Positions 6,183 through 6,850 of a DNA stretch of 6,850 nucleotides are shown piece after piece. Every line of letters begins with the position of its first letter. The stretch's first letter is position 1. A program made the position numbers and the translations under genes. The notes under the pieces are model-generated. The model made no database searches. It worked only from the letters and a program-made list of their open reading frames with translations, and had not been told where the DNA came from. Source of the stretch: Candidatus Gastranaerophilales bacterium (GTDB taxonomy: Bacteria > Cyanobacteriota > Vampirovibrionia > Gastranaerophilales > Gastranaerophilaceae); assembly GCA_944323945.1 (NCBI GenBank), contig CALUUL010000082.1, positions 1 to 6,850 on the forward strand. The letters are read 5' to 3'.

Positions 6183-6850
6183 ATTAACATTAAGTCTATA
6201 ATATCGGGTATTATAATTGTTTCGGGGTTAACTTCTTATTCTTTTGCAATGACTCCTGAAGCAAATCAGTATTATCATAAAGCTTGTTCTTTATCTGATG
6301 AATCAAAATATGAAGAAGCTGTTGAACAATTGAATATTGCTATTCAAATGTCTCCGGATGATGCTTTATTGTATACAAAACTTGCAGGCATGTATTCTGA
6401 ACTTTCTGATTGGGATAATGCTGTTGAAGCTTATAAAAAGGCTTTGAAGTTAAGACCTAATGATGCTTTTATTTATATAAGCTTGGGTAATATATTTGAA
6501 CAAATGCAAGATTATAAGAATGCTTATACTGCATATAATCATGCTATGAAAATTTTTCCTGAATATAAATATAATTATCTAAATCTTGCAAGTGTAAAAA
6601 CTCATTTAAAAGAAGATGATGAAGCAATTAAATATTATCAAATGTTTCTTTCTTATTATCCCGATGCTTTGGATGCAAGGGAAAATATGGCATCTATATA
6701 CCTAAGAATGAACAAACCTCAAGATGCTGTTGAAATATACAATGATATTTATTTGAAGGATCCTGCTACGTTTAAAGATTTTTCTAATTATGGTCTTGCA
6801 TTATATAGAATTTCTGATTATGACAATGCTCAAAATATTCTTTTAAAGGC
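6183..6850 (+). CDS. Exported TPR-repeat protein, 3' end beyond window
   Basis: The visible 222 codons encode tetratricopeptide repeats, helical hairpins that bind other proteins. From ATT 6183 the product begins with a signal peptide: a Lys at 4, a hydrophobic run (residues 5-17) and an SPase I-like site SFA|M at 20-23. At least six 34-residue TPR units follow, from about residue 24. Their closing prolines are spaced exactly 34 apart (Pro58, 92, 126, 160, 194), each unit with the W/Y..A...Y..A pattern (for example DWDNAVEAYKKALKLRP). The sixth unit runs into the window edge, so total length and any C-terminal domain are unknown. Starting at ATG 6249 instead would remove the signal peptide exactly and leave no ribosome-binding site, so the ATT is preferred; a sequencing error near 6178-6183 is the alternative. 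The role is probably periplasmic or envelope scaffolding, but the partner is unknown. It lies 67 nt after the lipid-repair gene. Confidence 0.85.
   Translation, partial: MNIKSIISGIIIVSGLTSYSFAMTPEANQYYHKACSLSDESKYEEAVEQLNIAIQMSPDDALLYTKLAGMYSELSDWDNAVEAYKKALKLRPNDAFIYISLGNIFEQMQDYKNAYTAYNHAMKIFPEYKYNYLNLASVKTHLKEDDEAIKYYQMFLSYYPDALDARENMASIYLRMNKPQDAVEIYNDIYLKDPATFKDFSNYGLALYRISDYDNAQNILLK

Noticed and set aside
6178..6201. GTG start 3 nt after the Shine-Dalgarno
   Set aside because: The frame terminates after seven codons (TAA at 6199-6201) and the spacing is too short; at most it is a trace of an indel or a tiny leader peptide.
6249..6251. ATG as start of the TPR protein
   Set aside because: It has no Shine-Dalgarno and would begin exactly where a convincing signal peptide should be cleaved.

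Overview
This is a strongly AT-rich, gene-dense bacterial segment. It looks like ordinary chromosome from a bacterium with standard Shine-Dalgarno signals; I see no phage, plasmid, IS, CRISPR or RNA-gene signature. The best lineage guess is a gut-type Vampirovibrionia/Melainabacteria (Gastranaerophilales) genome. That rests on the low GC, the rpsF-ssb-rpsR order without rplI, and a secreted protein carrying an 'RLxRLE..FFG' segment that I associate from memory with cyanobacterial and melainabacterial exported proteins. Other low-GC phyla cannot be excluded from sequence alone.

Layout. Positions 120-1098 (+) hold a compact S6 operon: rpsF (TTG start), ssb and rpsR. It ends in a perfect 12-bp hairpin terminator (1124-1150) that also serves the convergent genes. 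Positions 1151-2532 (-) hold two unrecognised, probably exported proteins in tandem: a 203-aa helical protein (upstream), then a 231-aa protein with an Asn/His/Tyr-rich C-terminal half. Both likely come from one promoter at 2540-2567, which lies so close to the first start codon that the mRNA may be leaderless. Positions 2630-6115 (+) hold a 1161-aa three-part membrane enzyme: an LplT-like lysophospholipid transporter, a PlsC-type acyltransferase and an acyl-adenylating (AMP-binding) synthetase. It unites in one chain the jobs of E. coli LplT and Aas, that is, lysophospholipid import or flipping followed by re-acylation. From 6183 to the window edge (+) runs an exported TPR protein whose reading frame appears to begin at an unusual ATT codon.

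How the genes work together. The first operon supplies ribosomal small-subunit proteins (S6 and S18 bind each other in the 30S platform) plus the replication and repair protein SSB. The fusion protein handles membrane phospholipid repair or fatty-acid salvage. The two reverse-strand proteins and the TPR protein are envelope or secreted proteins of unknown role. I found no convincing undescribed multi-gene system. The most useful second-look points are the corrected rpsF start, the ATT start of the TPR gene, the possible leaderless gene at 2532, and the hybrid character of the fusion enzyme.
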